Notes under the pieces: generated by a model
The model's input: only the letters and a program-made list of their open reading frames with translations
Databases searched by the model: none
Told to the model about the DNA's origin: nothing
Position numbers and translations under genes: made by a program
DNA from: Caulobacter sp.
GTDB lineage: Bacteria > Pseudomonadota > Alphaproteobacteria > Caulobacterales > Caulobacteraceae
Direction of reading: 5' to 3'
Assembly (NCBI RefSeq): GCF_017744445.1
Contig: NZ_JAGIBH010000006.1
Coordinates: 62,001 to 126,000, forward strand
Length of the DNA: 64,000 bases
Shown: positions 25,288-36,123 of the stretch, piece after piece
Position numbering within the stretch: the first letter of the stretch is position 1
Layout of the letters: every line of letters starts with the position of its first letter

Positions 25288-27735
25288 ATGGCCGAGCTGG
25301 GGGCGTCCGACCTTATATTCCACCCTAGCGACCATGCGATCCTGTCAACGCGCATTGAGCCTTATGCCGAACGGCTTGGGACCAAAGGGGCTTTTCTCGC
25401 GGGCTTGCCGCCAGCCTGGACGCCAGAGTACCTGATCCTCACCGTAGAGTGGGTCGAGCGACTGGCGCAGGGACAGGCCCCTTTTTTAGAGCTCCCACCT
25501 CCTCTGGTCGGGCAACCCTTGATCCTGCGATCGAGCATCGTTGGTGAGACCATCTGGGAGCGAGGTACCTATCTGTCGGTACCGCTGGAGCAGCCGTGCA
25601 GCCACCTCGACGTCACATCCACGGTTTTGAGAATTCGCGAAGACGCACTGCAAAAGCGCTCGGGCGTCAAAGTCGCGATTATCATCCAGAGGTTCCTTCG
25701 ACATTGCGAGAAAGGCACTCTCGGCAACCTCAACAGCCTTTCGAAGACCCGAGAGCAGTGGTCGCGCTTCTCTGAAATCGCTGGAAGAAAGACTGCTCCG
25801 GAGCGCTTTAATTCTCAGCGTGATGCGCCGGCCGACACACGGGCCCCACTTCGAGTTTATCCAGCCATACATATCGACCGCACATTCGGATCGGCGGTCC
25901 GGTGGTTGATCGATCACCTGGGCGTGGCGCTGGGTAGGGACCGGATGCTGCTCGAATGGGCCACAGCGGAGGACAAGGTCTTCCTCCTGCAGTGCGACCT
26001 GGATCAAGATAACGCCGTTGGCGTCAATCCTATGGATCAGCAGATCACTTCACGCTTGTCGTCCGCGTCGGGTACGGCAACTTACTTCAGGACTCCTGAC
26101 CGGGGCGATATTGATGCTTGGGACAAGCTTAAGATCATCGACGAACTATCGACGGATTTCGCGCCACTTCCGCAAGCCCTCTATGTACTGACTTATTATG
26201 AAGCAGCCCAAGCGCTCGTTGATCCAGCCATAGCGGCTGCCCTGGCCAAGGAGTATTCGGCCCATTTTGGTGATGACGGCATTATTAGGGTGAGCCGAAG
26301 GACAGGGTCGAATTCCACCACCAACCTACCTTGCACTAGCAGTTGCATGGCGGCACCGGCTGCAATCGCCTGGATAAGGCAGGCTCTAGAAGATGTGGCT
26401 GAACGGCCAGAGGAGGTTAGCGAGCGCGCCTTCATTTTGCACAAGTTCATAGGCGCGCGCTCAGGCGCATGGGCACTCTATGATCCGGAGTCGCCCTACA
26501 TCCAAGTCCACGCCAATTGGGGCCTGCCCGATTCCTTACAGTACTATCCCTATGACGCCTGGGACGTGCATACGATCACTGAGGAAGTAAACGCGTACCC
26601 TAGTTACAAATCCCACTTCCTATGGCCACAACCCGGTGGGGAATGGGCGTTCGAAGAGATCCGAAACTCGATCGCCCGCCACCAGTGCCTGAAATCTCAC
26701 GAGGTTCTGGACATTGCGCGCCGGACTAACGCGATCGGCGTGAAGCTGGGTCGCCGGGTTGCAGTGATGTGGTTTGCCGGTGTGGAGTCCGAGACGGGCA
26801 CGACGTTTTCACTGCCCTGGTATCGAACCTTTGAATACTCCGAACCCGACCTCGACACCGCATTGGAGAAAGACCACGTCATTATCGACGTTCGTGAGCC
26901 TCGTGATTTGGATGAGGTGCGTCAGGCCTTTGCTCAGCACTCTCCTGCGCTGCGGGTGGCGATGGACATTCAGCCCAGTGAACACCTGATCCGCGAACCG
27001 CATTTTTTGGAGCAGATCATTGAGGTGGCCCAGGCCGTCGATGCCTCAGTGATATTTTCCGGATCATCGCTGTCCCACCCGTTCTTCCAGCTAAAAGGCC
27101 GCGTCCGCGTCTATCTGCGTGTGCAGCGTAAGTCTTTCCGGACCCGGAGCCGCATCAAGTACCACAAGCTCGTTCGCGACAGGATTCCAGAGCGCGTCAG
27201 TGCCAAACACGAACGCGTCGTCTACGCCAACCTTGGCAGCCGCGAGATCCTTCAGTTGTTGACGGGCAAATTGATCGAAGAAGCTCAGGAGCTGATCGCC
27301 GCCGAAGGGGCTGACGCGACCGCCGAGGAATTGGCCGACGTCTACGAAGTGTTGCGGGGCATGATGCACCAGGCCGGTGTTGAAGAGCAGCGAGTCGTGG
27401 AGATCGCCGACTCCAAGCGCGAGCGCGTCGGCGGCTTCGACAAGGGCATCTTCCTGCTGGAGACTAGCCTACCCAAGCCCGGGGAACCCGTTGTCGATAT
27501 CCGCAACGTCAGCTTCGACGAACTGGTGCGTGAGGAGTACGCCAAGGAGCGGGTGCGGATACCTTTCGCCTTACTTGGACGCCTCAACATTGCCGGCGAT
27601 CGGGTCTTCAAAATTCCGGGCACCGATAAAGCGGTTCGCTTCAGCGGCGGGCGCGATGGGTTCGAAATATCCCTCGAACAGCAGGAGTATCAGCTCGAAA
27701 TCGACTTTGATTGCGAAGACGACCTGCTGGACTAA
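25288..27735 (+). CDS. ATP-grasp (PEP-synthase/PPDK-like) and MazG-like fusion protein
   Basis: An 815-residue multidomain protein. Residues about 70-240 look like the ATP-binding domain of PEP synthase/pyruvate phosphate dikinase: LRSS at 80-83, then VKVAIIIQRFL. The closing LLEWATAEDKVFLLQ (221-235) is the E-W...LLQ signature of that fold. A second partly similar half spans about 300-470 (RTGSNSTTNLP, IQVHANWGLPDSL). Residues 624-735 are a MazG-like NTP pyrophosphohydrolase domain, starting KYHKLVRDRIPE with metal-site motif EExxE (664-668) and ExxD (681-684), closing VGGFDKGIFLL. A 75-residue acidic tail follows. There is no phosphohistidine or PEP domain. It is the last gene of the operon. 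Reading: an ATP-using enzyme joined to a nucleotide-cleaning domain. Confidence 0.65.
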   Translation: MAELGASDLIFHPSDHAILSTRIEPYAERLGTKGAFLAGLPPAWTPEYLILTVEWVERLAQGQAPFLELPPPLVGQPLILRSSIVGETIWERGTYLSVPLEQPCSHLDVTSTVLRIREDALQKRSGVKVAIIIQRFLRHCEKGTLGNLNSLSKTREQWSRFSEIAGRKTAPERFNSQRDAPADTRAPLRVYPAIHIDRTFGSAVRWLIDHLGVALGRDRMLLEWATAEDKVFLLQCDLDQDNAVGVNPMDQQITSRLSSASGTATYFRTPDRGDIDAWDKLKIIDELSTDFAPLPQALYVLTYYEAAQALVDPAIAAALAKEYSAHFGDDGIIRVSRRTGSNSTTNLPCTSSCMAAPAAIAWIRQALEDVAERPEEVSERAFILHKFIGARSGAWALYDPESPYIQVHANWGLPDSLQYYPYDAWDVHTITEEVNAYPSYKSHFLWPQPGGEWAFEEIRNSIARHQCLKSHEVLDIARRTNAIGVKLGRRVAVMWFAGVESETGTTFSLPWYRTFEYSEPDLDTALEKDHVIIDVREPRDLDEVRQAFAQHSPALRVAMDIQPSEHLIREPHFLEQIIEVAQAVDASVIFSGSSLSHPFFQLKGRVRVYLRVQRKSFRTRSRIKYHKLVRDRIPERVSAKHERVVYANLGSREILQLLTGKLIEEAQELIAAEGADATAEELADVYEVLRGMMHQAGVEEQRVVEIADSKRERVGGFDKGIFLLETSLPKPGEPVVDIRNVSFDELVREEYAKERVRIPFALLGRLNIAGDRVFKIPGTDKAVRFSGGRDGFEISLEQQEYQLEIDFDCEDDLLD

Positions 27736-27818
27736 ATGCCTGGAGATAAAACGGCACCAAACCGAGCACAAGCTCGCGCCGGAAGCCGACCCTCCCAACG
27801 TCAGCTAAGAGTCAAAAA

Positions 27819-27848
27819 CGCCCCCGCCTGCTTCCGCAGACGAGGGCG
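27819..27848 (-). terminator. Terminator downstream of lepA
   Basis: Imperfect hairpin CGCCC..CTGC-ttcc-GCAG..GGGCG. On the minus strand it is followed by GTTTTT, so it ends the lepA transcript. It may also block read-through from the accessory operon. Confidence 0.7.
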
Positions 27849-27880
27849 CTAAAACCCCGACCGGCTAGTCGCCCGCCCGA

Positions 27881-29689
<1,809 letters not shown>

Positions 29690-29766
29690 GGGCGTGCGCA
29701 TACCACATTTGGGCCGCTTCGCGAGGGCCTGAGCGCGCGTCACGTGCGGCGACGCGTCGCGCATGC

Positions 29767-29781
29767 TTAACCGGTCGTTAA
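29767..29781 (+). promoter_or_regulatory. CtrA-binding box upstream of eipA
   Basis: TTAA-CCGGTCG-TTAA: an exact TTAA-N7-TTAA match, the full CtrA consensus, in the gap between lepA and eipA and about 70 bases before the eipA start. It was the only perfect box I found when scanning the window's intergenic TTAA sites. Confidence 0.7.
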
Positions 29782-29850
29782 GTTTGGAGCCGCAAACCGG
29801 TCTCAATGGCTTGCAACAGTGTTGCAATGAAATTGATCCGGAGGGCTCCC

Positions 29851-30591
29851 ATGGACCGTCGCAAGCTGATCCTCTCGGGCGCCGCCGCCGGCCTGAGCGC
29901 CGCCGCCACGCAGGCTTCGGCCCGTCAGAGCAACTACAGCGAACAACTGCCGCCGCCGCAGCCGATCGGACCTGCGCGTCCCGCCTCGGCGGATCCTTAC
30001 GCGTCGTCGTCGCCGCAGCCGGTGGCGCAGGATTCCTATGCTTCGCCGCCGCCTTCTCCCGCGCCGGCCTCGAACGGTTCGCAGCCGGTCTATGACACTG
30101 GCCGCGCCCAGACCTATTCGGCCGACGAGATGATCCGCGCCACGTCCGACTTCCTGGGCGTGACGGCCGAGAGCGCCGGCGCGGCGATCGAGAAGATCTT
30201 CAAGGACAAGGGGCAGCCCACCGCCTACATCGCCGGCGAAGAAGGCTCGGGCGCCTTCGTGGCCGGCCTGCGTTACGGCCGTGGCCTGCTGTACATGAAG
30301 GGCCGGCCGACGATGGAGGTCTTCTGGCAGGGCCCGACCATCGGCTGGGATTGGGGCGGCAACGCCAGTCGCGTCTTCACCCTCTGCTATAACCTGCAGT
30401 ACCCGGACGCCATCTTCCGCCGCTTCCCCGGCGTGGAGGGCAGCGCCTACCTGATCGGCGGCCTGGGCGTGAACTATCAGAAGGCCGACGAGATCACCCT
30501 GGCCCCGATCCGCGCCGGCGTCGGCCTGCGCCTGGGCGCGAACGTCGGCTACCTGGGCTATAGCCGCCAGCGGCGCTGGCTGCCGTTCTGA
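29851..30591 (+). CDS. eipA: EipA-like periplasmic envelope protein (DUF1134)
   Basis: 246 residues from ATG 29851 (GGAGGG upstream). A signal or Tat-like N-terminus ([19 protein letters not shown]) is followed by a Pro/Ser-rich linker to about residue 90. The DUF1134 domain then runs to the end: [42 protein letters not shown]. In Brucella, EipA is a small beta-barrel-like periplasmic protein needed for envelope stress resistance, and its gene is reported to be CtrA-activated; the box upstream here fits the same control. Confidence 0.85.
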   Translation: MDRRKLILSGAAAGLSAAATQASARQSNYSEQLPPPQPIGPARPASADPYASSSPQPVAQDSYASPPPSPAPASNGSQPVYDTGRAQTYSADEMIRATSDFLGVTAESAGAAIEKIFKDKGQPTAYIAGEEGSGAFVAGLRYGRGLLYMKGRPTMEVFWQGPTIGWDWGGNASRVFTLCYNLQYPDAIFRRFPGVEGSAYLIGGLGVNYQKADEITLAPIRAGVGLRLGANVGYLGYSRQRRWLPF

Positions 30592-30595
30592 GGCG

Positions 30596-31186
30596 TCAGC
30601 CGCCCCAGACGTCCTTCAGCCGCGCGTCGCGCCCGCAGCCGGTGCGATAGGCGAAGTAGTTCAGCTTGTTCCGCTTGGCGTAGTCGCGGTGATAGGCCTC
30701 GGCCGGGTAGAAGATCTGCAGCGGCAGGATCTGAGCCTTCATCGTGCCGGTCTTCAGGCGCTTGGCGGCCTCGGCGCGGGACTTCTCCGCGATCGGGCGC
30801 TGGGCGGGGGTGACGAAGACGGCCGGGCGATAGGACGGACCACGGTCGCAGAACTGGCCGCCGTCGTCGGTCGGATCGACCAGCTTCCAGTAGCGATACA
30901 GCAGGAAGCCATAGTCCAGCTTGGCTGGGTCGTAGGTGACGCGCACGGACTCGTAGTGGCCCGATGTCTCGCTGGTGACGTCGCGATAGGTCGGGTTCTT
31001 CAGGTGGCCGCCGGTGTAGCCGCTCTCGACCTTGATGACGCCCGGCACGCCTTGCATGTCGTGCTCCATGCACCAGAAGCAGCCGCCGGCGAACACGGCG
31101 GTCTCGGTCTTCAGCGTGGCGGCGGCCGAGGCGCTGACGCCGGTGAGGGCGAACAGCGTGGCGAGGAGGGCAAGCAGGCGGCGCAT
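30596..31186 (-). CDS. msrA: Peptide-methionine (S)-S-oxide reductase, exported
   Basis: 196 residues from ATG 31186, chosen for the signal peptide that follows (cleavage near SASAA). The active site is GGCFWCMEHDM, with the catalytic Cys in GCFW; the second Cys three residues on replaces the usual Gly. GHYESVRVTYDP and the FYPAEAYHRDY segment complete the MsrA fold. It would repair oxidised methionines in periplasmic proteins. It is convergent with eipA, with a 4-bp gap. Confidence 0.9.
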   Translation of the reverse strand: MRRLLALLATLFALTGVSASAAATLKTETAVFAGGCFWCMEHDMQGVPGVIKVESGYTGGHLKNPTYRDVTSETSGHYESVRVTYDPAKLDYGFLLYRYWKLVDPTDDGGQFCDRGPSYRPAVFVTPAQRPIAEKSRAEAAKRLKTGTMKAQILPLQIFYPAEAYHRDYAKRNKLNYFAYRTGCGRDARLKDVWGG

Positions 31187-31259
31187 CGAGGTCTCTCCAG
31201 AAAGCGGACTCGAACTCAGATACGCACGGAAGCAGGCGAAGGTTACAGCCGCTAGAAGC

Positions 31260-31535
31260 TTATTGGCGCCAGCCGAAACCCACGCCACGTACGCTGGGAC
31301 AGGCAGCCAGGCGTGAAGCCAGCACCTGCGCCCGGTCGTCGCCCTGGTCGTCGATCTCGAGCCTAATGGTCATGTGCTGACCCTCGGGAGCGGCAGACAG
31401 GGCGCGCAGGCGAGCCTGCTGCACGGAAGCCACGCCCAGGACGCGCATCAGGGCGTCGGGCGTGTCTTCGGCGGTGACCAGGAAGAGGCGGCGTTTTTCC
31501 TCTTCCGGTTTGGCTACGTCTGCGAGGTCGCTCAC
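31260..31535 (-). CDS. Small ACT-like protein, second of a tandem pair
   Basis: 91 residues from GTG 31535, whose GTGA overlaps the stop of the preceding gene (a GTG at 31547 is also in frame). It folds in outline as one ferredoxin-like ACT unit: strand RLFLVTAEDTPDALMRVLG, a middle strand LRALSAAP, then MTIRLEIDD and a closing helix-strand VLASRLAACPSVRGVGF. It aligns along its length with its partner, so the two are paralogues. Perhaps the pair senses an amino acid or acts as small regulatory subunits, but no enzyme gene lies beside them. Confidence 0.55.
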   Translation of the reverse strand: MSDLADVAKPEEEKRRLFLVTAEDTPDALMRVLGVASVQQARLRALSAAPEGQHMTIRLEIDDQGDDRAQVLASRLAACPSVRGVGFGWRQ

Positions 31536-31828
31536 GGGCGCAGCCACTGGTGTTCGACCGAGGCCGAATTGACGCCGGGCCAGGCGGCCAGGTCACGGGC
31601 CAGCAGGCGGGCGGCCTGGTCGCCCAGGTGGCGGACCTTCAGCGAGGCTTCGACGATGTGGCCCACCGGGCGCATGGTCAGGCCGCACAGTTCGGCGCCG
31701 CTGTCGGCGAGGCCCTGGCGGACGGCTTCCAGCGCGCTGGGGGCGTCCTGGGCGGCCAGCAGCAGCTGGTGGACGGTGACGCCTTCCTGGTCGCTATGGA
31801 AGGCTGGAGGGGAGGGCAGGTAGCTCAT
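31532..31828 (-). CDS. Small ACT-like protein, first of a tandem pair
   Basis: 98 residues from ATG 31828 (AGGGA upstream; an in-frame ATG at 31846 lacks a site). The core VTVHQLLLAAQDAPSALEAV, then AELCGLTMRPVG, EASLKVRHLG and ARDLAAWPGVNSASVEHQW, follows a beta-alpha-beta-beta-alpha-beta order like the small regulatory subunit of acetolactate synthase. The Gly/Asp-rich ligand loop of classical ACT domains is not obvious. A strong hairpin with T-run lies just upstream, which could be an attenuator. Confidence 0.55.
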   Translation of the reverse strand: MSYLPSPPAFHSDQEGVTVHQLLLAAQDAPSALEAVRQGLADSGAELCGLTMRPVGHIVEASLKVRHLGDQAARLLARDLAAWPGVNSASVEHQWLRP

Positions 31829-31881
31829 CGGAGTGGTCCCTTGCATGAGAGGCTTGGAGACCGACGAACCGCGCAACAAAA

Positions 31882-31907
31882 AAGCCCCGCTCGTGGGAGC
31901 GGGGCTT
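31882..31907. terminator. Strong bidirectional hairpin, terminator or attenuator
   Basis: Perfect 11-bp stem AAGCCCCGCTC / GAGCGGGGCTT with loop GTGG and T-runs on both strands. On the minus strand it lies 53 bases before the ACT-like pair and 43 bases after a short open frame, so it can be either the end of that frame's transcript or a leader attenuator. Confidence 0.8.
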
Positions 31908-31950
31908 TTTGGAGATCTTGCGATCCTTCGGCTTTGGTTTTGGTAGGTTC

Positions 31951-32103
31951 CTACCGCTGCTTGCGCCGATTTTGCCCCGTCCGAATGGGAACGGTTTTAA
32001 TCTGGGTGTTAATCATATTCCACATCGCCACGGCGCACGACATCGCAGCCACGGCGGCGAGGCCGGTGGTCACAAAGGCGGCGAAGGCGAAGGTCGATTG
32101 CAT
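31951..32103 (-). CDS. Short membrane-like open frame, possible leader
   Basis: 50 codons beginning MQSTFAFAAF, with one hydrophobic stretch (about 4-30) rich in Ala and Val, then a basic tail ending RRKQR. No clear ribosome-binding site precedes the ATG. It could be a small membrane protein, or a leader peptide read before the hairpin at 31882-31907. I cannot tell which. Confidence 0.35.
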   Translation of the reverse strand: MQSTFAFAAFVTTGLAAVAAMSCAVAMWNMINTQIKTVPIRTGQNRRKQR

Positions 32104-32236
32104 GTGGAAGCGATGAATCCAGTTAGCGCCTAATACAGGTAGCGTGACGTTTGGGATTGCGCAAGGTCTTGCCTGTGCGAGAGGCGTTCGGTCGCGGCGG
32201 GGGCGGGTTTTGCCCAAGCGGCGCCTTGAAACTCAG

Positions 32237-32353
32237 CACTTGCCCCCACCTGACCGCTTCGCGGTCGTCCGCCCCCGGAGGGAGCGGAAGGTTCACGAGC
32301 GTCCTTCTTCCCCCTTCGGGGGAGGAGGGCCGCAGGCCCGGAGGGGGCAAGTG
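32237..32353. repeat. Extragenic palindrome (CACTTGCCCCC type)
   Basis: A 117-bp element bounded by CACTTGCCCCC and GGGGGCAAGTG, with inner stems such as GACCGC-ttc-GCGGTC and CCCCCTTCGGGGG. It lies directly after pheT and may help end or stabilise its mRNA. Confidence 0.7.
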
Positions 32354-32358
32354 AAGGT

Positions 32359-34794
32359 TTACGACCGCAGCTTACCGCCAGCCTTCTCGGCCGCCGCAAC
32401 CACCTTCGCCGACAGCGCCTCAATGTCCGCGTCGGTGAGAGTAGCCTCACGCGGCTGCACCACCACCTCGATCGCGACCGACTTGAAGCCTACCGGTACG
32501 CCGGGGCCTTCATAGACGTCGAACACGCGGGCGGCGGTGATCAGCACCTTGTCGGCGCCGGCGGCGGCCTTCACCAGGTCGCCCGCCGGTTTGGCCTTCT
32601 CGACCAGGAACGCGAAATCGCGGGTCAGCGGCATCAGGGCCGAGGGCGAGAACGCCGGGCGGGTCTTGATGGCCTTCTTCTTCGGCTCGGGGATCGCCTC
32701 CAGGGTGATCTCGAAACCGTAGACCGGGCCGGCCACGTCCATGGCCTTGAGGACCGCTGGGTGGATCTCGCCGAACTCGGCCATCACCGCCTTGGGGCCC
32801 AGCTGCAGGCGCGCCGAGCGCCCAGGATGCCACCAGGACGAGGCCGAGCGGGCGGTCTGCAGCGAGGCCACCGGCGCGCCCAGCTCTTCCAGCAGGGCCA
32901 GCAGGTCGGCCTTCACGGTGAAGACGTCGCCTTGCGCCGCCTTGTCCCAGCCGCGCGGGGCCTTCGGGGCCAGGATGGCCGCGACGACGGTGCGCTGGTC
33001 GCTGGGACGCTCGCCGTGGAAGGTCGGGCCGATCTCGAACAGGGCGGCGTCAGGGAAGCCCTGGCGCGCATTGCGGCCGGCCGCGTCGATCAGGTTGGGC
33101 AGCAGCGACGGGCGCATGCAGTCCAGCTCCGAGGCGATCGGATTGGCCAGCAGCAGCTCGGGCTGGCCGCCGCCGAACAGCGCGGCCGTCTCGTGGTGCG
33201 TGAAGCTGAAGGTCACCGCTTCGGCGTAGCCGGCTGCCGCCAGGGCGCGACGGGCCGTGCGGGCGCGCGCCTGCTTGGCCGTTAGGATGCCGCCCACCGC
33301 ACGCGCCACTTCCGGCAGCGGCGTCGAGGGCAGGGCGCCGTAGCCGGCGATGCGGGCGACTTCTTCCACCAGGTCAGCCTTGCCTTCCACGTCGCGGCGG
33401 AAGGTCGGCGGGGTCACGCAGACCGCGCTCTCGGCATGGGTGGCGAACTCGGTGGGCGAGACGTCCTTGGGGGCGTCCAGCTTGAAGCCGAGGTCCGTCA
33501 GGATCTTCAGCGACTTCTGCGGCTCGATCTCCAGGCCCGACAGCTGGCCGACATAGGCCGGGTCGAACAGGATCGGTTTCGGCGCGGGCAGCACCTCGCC
33601 GACGAACAGCACCTCCGACGGCTCGCCGCCGCACAGCTCCAGGATCAGCTTGGTCGCCAGCTCGATGCCGTCGACCAGCGAGCCGGTGTCGACCGTGCGG
33701 GCGAAGCGGTACTGGGCGTCGCTGGCGATGCCGGTGGCGCGGCCGGTCTGGGCCGTGCGGATCGGGTCGAACCAGGCGCTCTCGACGAAGACGTCGACCG
33801 TCTCGTCCGAGCAGCCGGTGCTCTCGCCGCCCATCACGCCGCCCAGGCCGATCGGGCGCTCACCCGAGGCGTCGGCGATCACCGACATCTCCGGGGTCAG
33901 CTCGTAGGTCTTGCCGTCCAACGCGATCAGGTGCTCGTCGCCGTTGACGCCGTGACGGCCCAGGCGCGTCGAGATCACCGTCCCCGACAGCTTGGCCGCG
34001 TCATAGACGTGCAGCGGGCGGGCGCGGTCGTACGAGATCAGGTTGGTGACGTCGACCAGGGCGTTGATCGGGCGCAGGCCGATGGCGGTCAGGCGGTCGG
34101 CCAGCCACTTGGGCGAGGGACCGTTCTTGACGCCGCGGATGTAGCGGCCGGCGAAGGCCGGGCAGGCCTCGCCGTCGACCGTCACGGTGATCGGGCTCTG
34201 GAACGTGCCGGCGATCGGCGCGATCGAGACGTCCTTCAGCTTGCCCACGCCGGCGGCGGCCAGGTCGCGGGCGATGCCCACGACGCCCAGCCAGTCGGGG
34301 CGGTTGGGGGTCACTTCGAAGTCGATGACGGCTTCCAGGCCCAGGGCGTCGACGGCGCTGGTCCCGACCGGCAGGGCGTCGGGCAGCTCCATGATGCCGT
34401 CGCTCTCGGTGGCGTACTCCAGCTCGGCGGCCGAGCAGAGCATGCCGTTCGAGACGACGCCGCGCACGGGCTTCTCGACCAGGGTCACGTCCAGGCCGGG
34501 CACATAGGCGCCGATCGGGGCGTAGATCGTGGTCAGGCCCGGACGGGCGTTCGGCGCGCCGCAGACGATCTCCTTGCGACCGTCGACGGTGTCGACCTGG
34601 CAGACCTGCAGGCGGTCGGCGTTCGGGTGGCGGGCGGCCTCGACGATCTTGCAGACCGTGAAGGGGGCCAGCTTGGTCGCCGGATCAGTGACGTGCTCGA
34701 CCTCGAGCCCGGCCATGGTCATGGCCGCGACGATCTCGGGGACGGTGGCGGTGGTCTCAAGGTGATCCTTGAGCCAGGAGAGGGTGAATTTCAT
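32359..34794 (-). CDS. pheT: Phenylalanine-tRNA ligase beta subunit
   Basis: 811 residues, normal for the bacterial long form. It has an N-terminal tRNA-binding domain (about 40-150; [19 protein letters not shown] is its OB-fold part), B3/B4 and B5 domains in the middle, a catalytic-like core, and a C-terminal anticodon-binding ferredoxin domain ([15 protein letters not shown] at about 710). Together with PheS it forms the alpha2-beta2 enzyme charging tRNA-Phe. It starts 10 bp after pheS. Confidence 0.97.
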   Translation of the reverse strand: MKFTLSWLKDHLETTATVPEIVAAMTMAGLEVEHVTDPATKLAPFTVCKIVEAARHPNADRLQVCQVDTVDGRKEIVCGAPNARPGLTTIYAPIGAYVPGLDVTLVEKPVRGVVSNGMLCSAAELEYATESDGIMELPDALPVGTSAVDALGLEAVIDFEVTPNRPDWLGVVGIARDLAAAGVGKLKDVSIAPIAGTFQSPITVTVDGEACPAFAGRYIRGVKNGPSPKWLADRLTAIGLRPINALVDVTNLISYDRARPLHVYDAAKLSGTVISTRLGRHGVNGDEHLIALDGKTYELTPEMSVIADASGERPIGLGGVMGGESTGCSDETVDVFVESAWFDPIRTAQTGRATGIASDAQYRFARTVDTGSLVDGIELATKLILELCGGEPSEVLFVGEVLPAPKPILFDPAYVGQLSGLEIEPQKSLKILTDLGFKLDAPKDVSPTEFATHAESAVCVTPPTFRRDVEGKADLVEEVARIAGYGALPSTPLPEVARAVGGILTAKQARARTARRALAAAGYAEAVTFSFTHHETAALFGGGQPELLLANPIASELDCMRPSLLPNLIDAAGRNARQGFPDAALFEIGPTFHGERPSDQRTVVAAILAPKAPRGWDKAAQGDVFTVKADLLALLEELGAPVASLQTARSASSWWHPGRSARLQLGPKAVMAEFGEIHPAVLKAMDVAGPVYGFEITLEAIPEPKKKAIKTRPAFSPSALMPLTRDFAFLVEKAKPAGDLVKAAAGADKVLITAARVFDVYEGPGVPVGFKSVAIEVVVQPREATLTDADIEALSAKVVAAAEKAGGKLRS

Positions 34795-34804
34795 CGTTCT
34801 GGTC

Positions 34805-35878
34805 TCAGCTCAGGCCCGAGGCGGCGTTCGGCGCGGCGAAGGCGCTGAAGCCGTAGTGCGACAGCCAGCGGACGTCCGACGACCACATGTCGCGCAGGTC
34901 CGGCATGCCGTATTTCAGCATGCCCAGGCGATCGACGCCCATGCCGAAGGCGAAGCCCTGGTACTCGTCCGGATCGATGCCGCAGGCGCGCAGGACGTTC
35001 GGGTGAACCATCCCGCAGCCCAGGATCTCGAGCCACGAGGTGCCCTGGCCGATCTTGATCTCGCCGCCCGAGCGGTCGCACTGCACGTCCATCTCGGCCG
35101 ACGGCTCGGTGAACGGGAAGTGGTGCGGGCGGAACTGGGTCGTGACCGCGTCGGTCTCGAAGAACCGGGCCAGGAACGTCTCCAGGGTCCACTTCAGGTG
35201 GCCCATGTGGATGCCCTTGTCGATCACCAGGCCCTCGACCTGGTGGAAGACCGGGGTGTGGGTGGCGTCGTTGTCCACGCGATAGGTGCGGCCCGGCGCG
35301 ATGATGCGGATCGGCGGCTTCTGCGACACCATCGTCCGCACCTGCACTGGGCTGGTGTGGGTGCGCAGCAGCATGCGTTCGCCATTCTCCTTCGTGTTGA
35401 AGAAGAAGGTGTCGTGCATCTCGCGGGCCGGGTGCTTCTCGGGGAAGTTCAGGGCCGTGAAGTTGTGGAAGTCGTCCTCGATGTCCGGACCTTCGGCCAC
35501 GGCGAAGCCCATCTCGGCGAAGATGGCGATCATCTCGTCCATGGTCTGCATGGTCGGGTGGACGCTGCCCTTGCGGCGGTGCGGGGCGGGCAGGGACAGG
35601 TCCAGCGTCTCGCTGGCCAGGCGCGCGTCCAGCTCGGCGGCCTCCAGCCAGGCCTTCTTGGCCGCGATCGCGTCGGCGACCTTGTCACGCAGGGCGTTGA
35701 TCGCCGCGCCCTGGGTTTTGCGCTCCTCGGGGCTCATCGCGCCCAGGGTCTTGAGCAGGCCCGAGATCGAGCCGGTTTTGCCCACAGCGGCCACGCGGAC
35801 GGCGTCGAGCGCTTGGAGGTCCGCAGCGCGGGCCACCTGGGCCAGGACGTCGGATTCGAGAGTGTTGAGATCGGTCAT
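34805..35878 (-). CDS. pheS: Phenylalanine-tRNA ligase alpha subunit
   Basis: 357 residues from ATG 35878 ([10 protein letters not shown]). An N-terminal coiled-coil (about 1-85) binds tRNA. The class II catalytic domain includes [22 protein letters not shown] (motif 2 region) and [13 protein letters not shown] (motif 3, about 320). It lies downstream of rpmI-rplT, but a terminator and a palindrome separate them, so pheST probably has its own promoter or is attenuated. Confidence 0.97.
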   Translation of the reverse strand: MTDLNTLESDVLAQVARAADLQALDAVRVAAVGKTGSISGLLKTLGAMSPEERKTQGAAINALRDKVADAIAAKKAWLEAAELDARLASETLDLSLPAPHRRKGSVHPTMQTMDEMIAIFAEMGFAVAEGPDIEDDFHNFTALNFPEKHPAREMHDTFFFNTKENGERMLLRTHTSPVQVRTMVSQKPPIRIIAPGRTYRVDNDATHTPVFHQVEGLVIDKGIHMGHLKWTLETFLARFFETDAVTTQFRPHHFPFTEPSAEMDVQCDRSGGEIKIGQGTSWLEILGCGMVHPNVLRACGIDPDEYQGFAFGMGVDRLGMLKYGMPDLRDMWSSDVRWLSHYGFSAFAAPNAASGLS

Positions 35879-35937
35879 GACGGGCATCCGTCTAGGCGGT
35901 TTTCACGATGGTTGAAACCGGGGATGCATCCCCAATT

Positions 35938-36040
35938 CCGCTCATTCCCGCGAAAGCGGGAAACCAAGCCGAGCTGGCCTTCTGATCCGCGTCTTTTCGG
36001 CTTGCTCAGCTTGGGTCCCCGCTTTCGCGGGGATGAGCGG
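35938..36040. repeat. Extragenic palindrome (CCGCTCAT...CGCGAAAGCGGG type)
   Basis: A 103-bp inverted repeat: CCGCTCAT then CCCGCGAAAGCGGG on the left, mirrored by CCCGCTTTCGCGGGGATGAGCGG on the right, with inner arms ACCAAGC / GCTTGGGT. Located between rplT and pheS. Confidence 0.8.
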
Positions 36041-36056
36041 AGAAAAGGACACAGCA

Positions 36057-36088
36057 AAAAGCCCTCCGGCTCGCGCCGAAGGGCTTTT
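36057..36088 (-). terminator. Terminator after rplT
   Basis: Stem AAAAGCCC..CGGC-tcgc-GCCG..GGGCTTTT. On the minus strand it ends in a T-run, 36 bases after the rplT stop. Confidence 0.85.
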
Positions 36089-36123
36089 CAGGATCGGTCG
36101 AACTCGAATGAGCTCAGATATCC

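Noticed and set aside
23661..27880. Integrase, tRNA target or flanking direct repeats marking the accessory operon as an integrative element
   Set aside because: None was visible; transfer is suggested only by composition and content.
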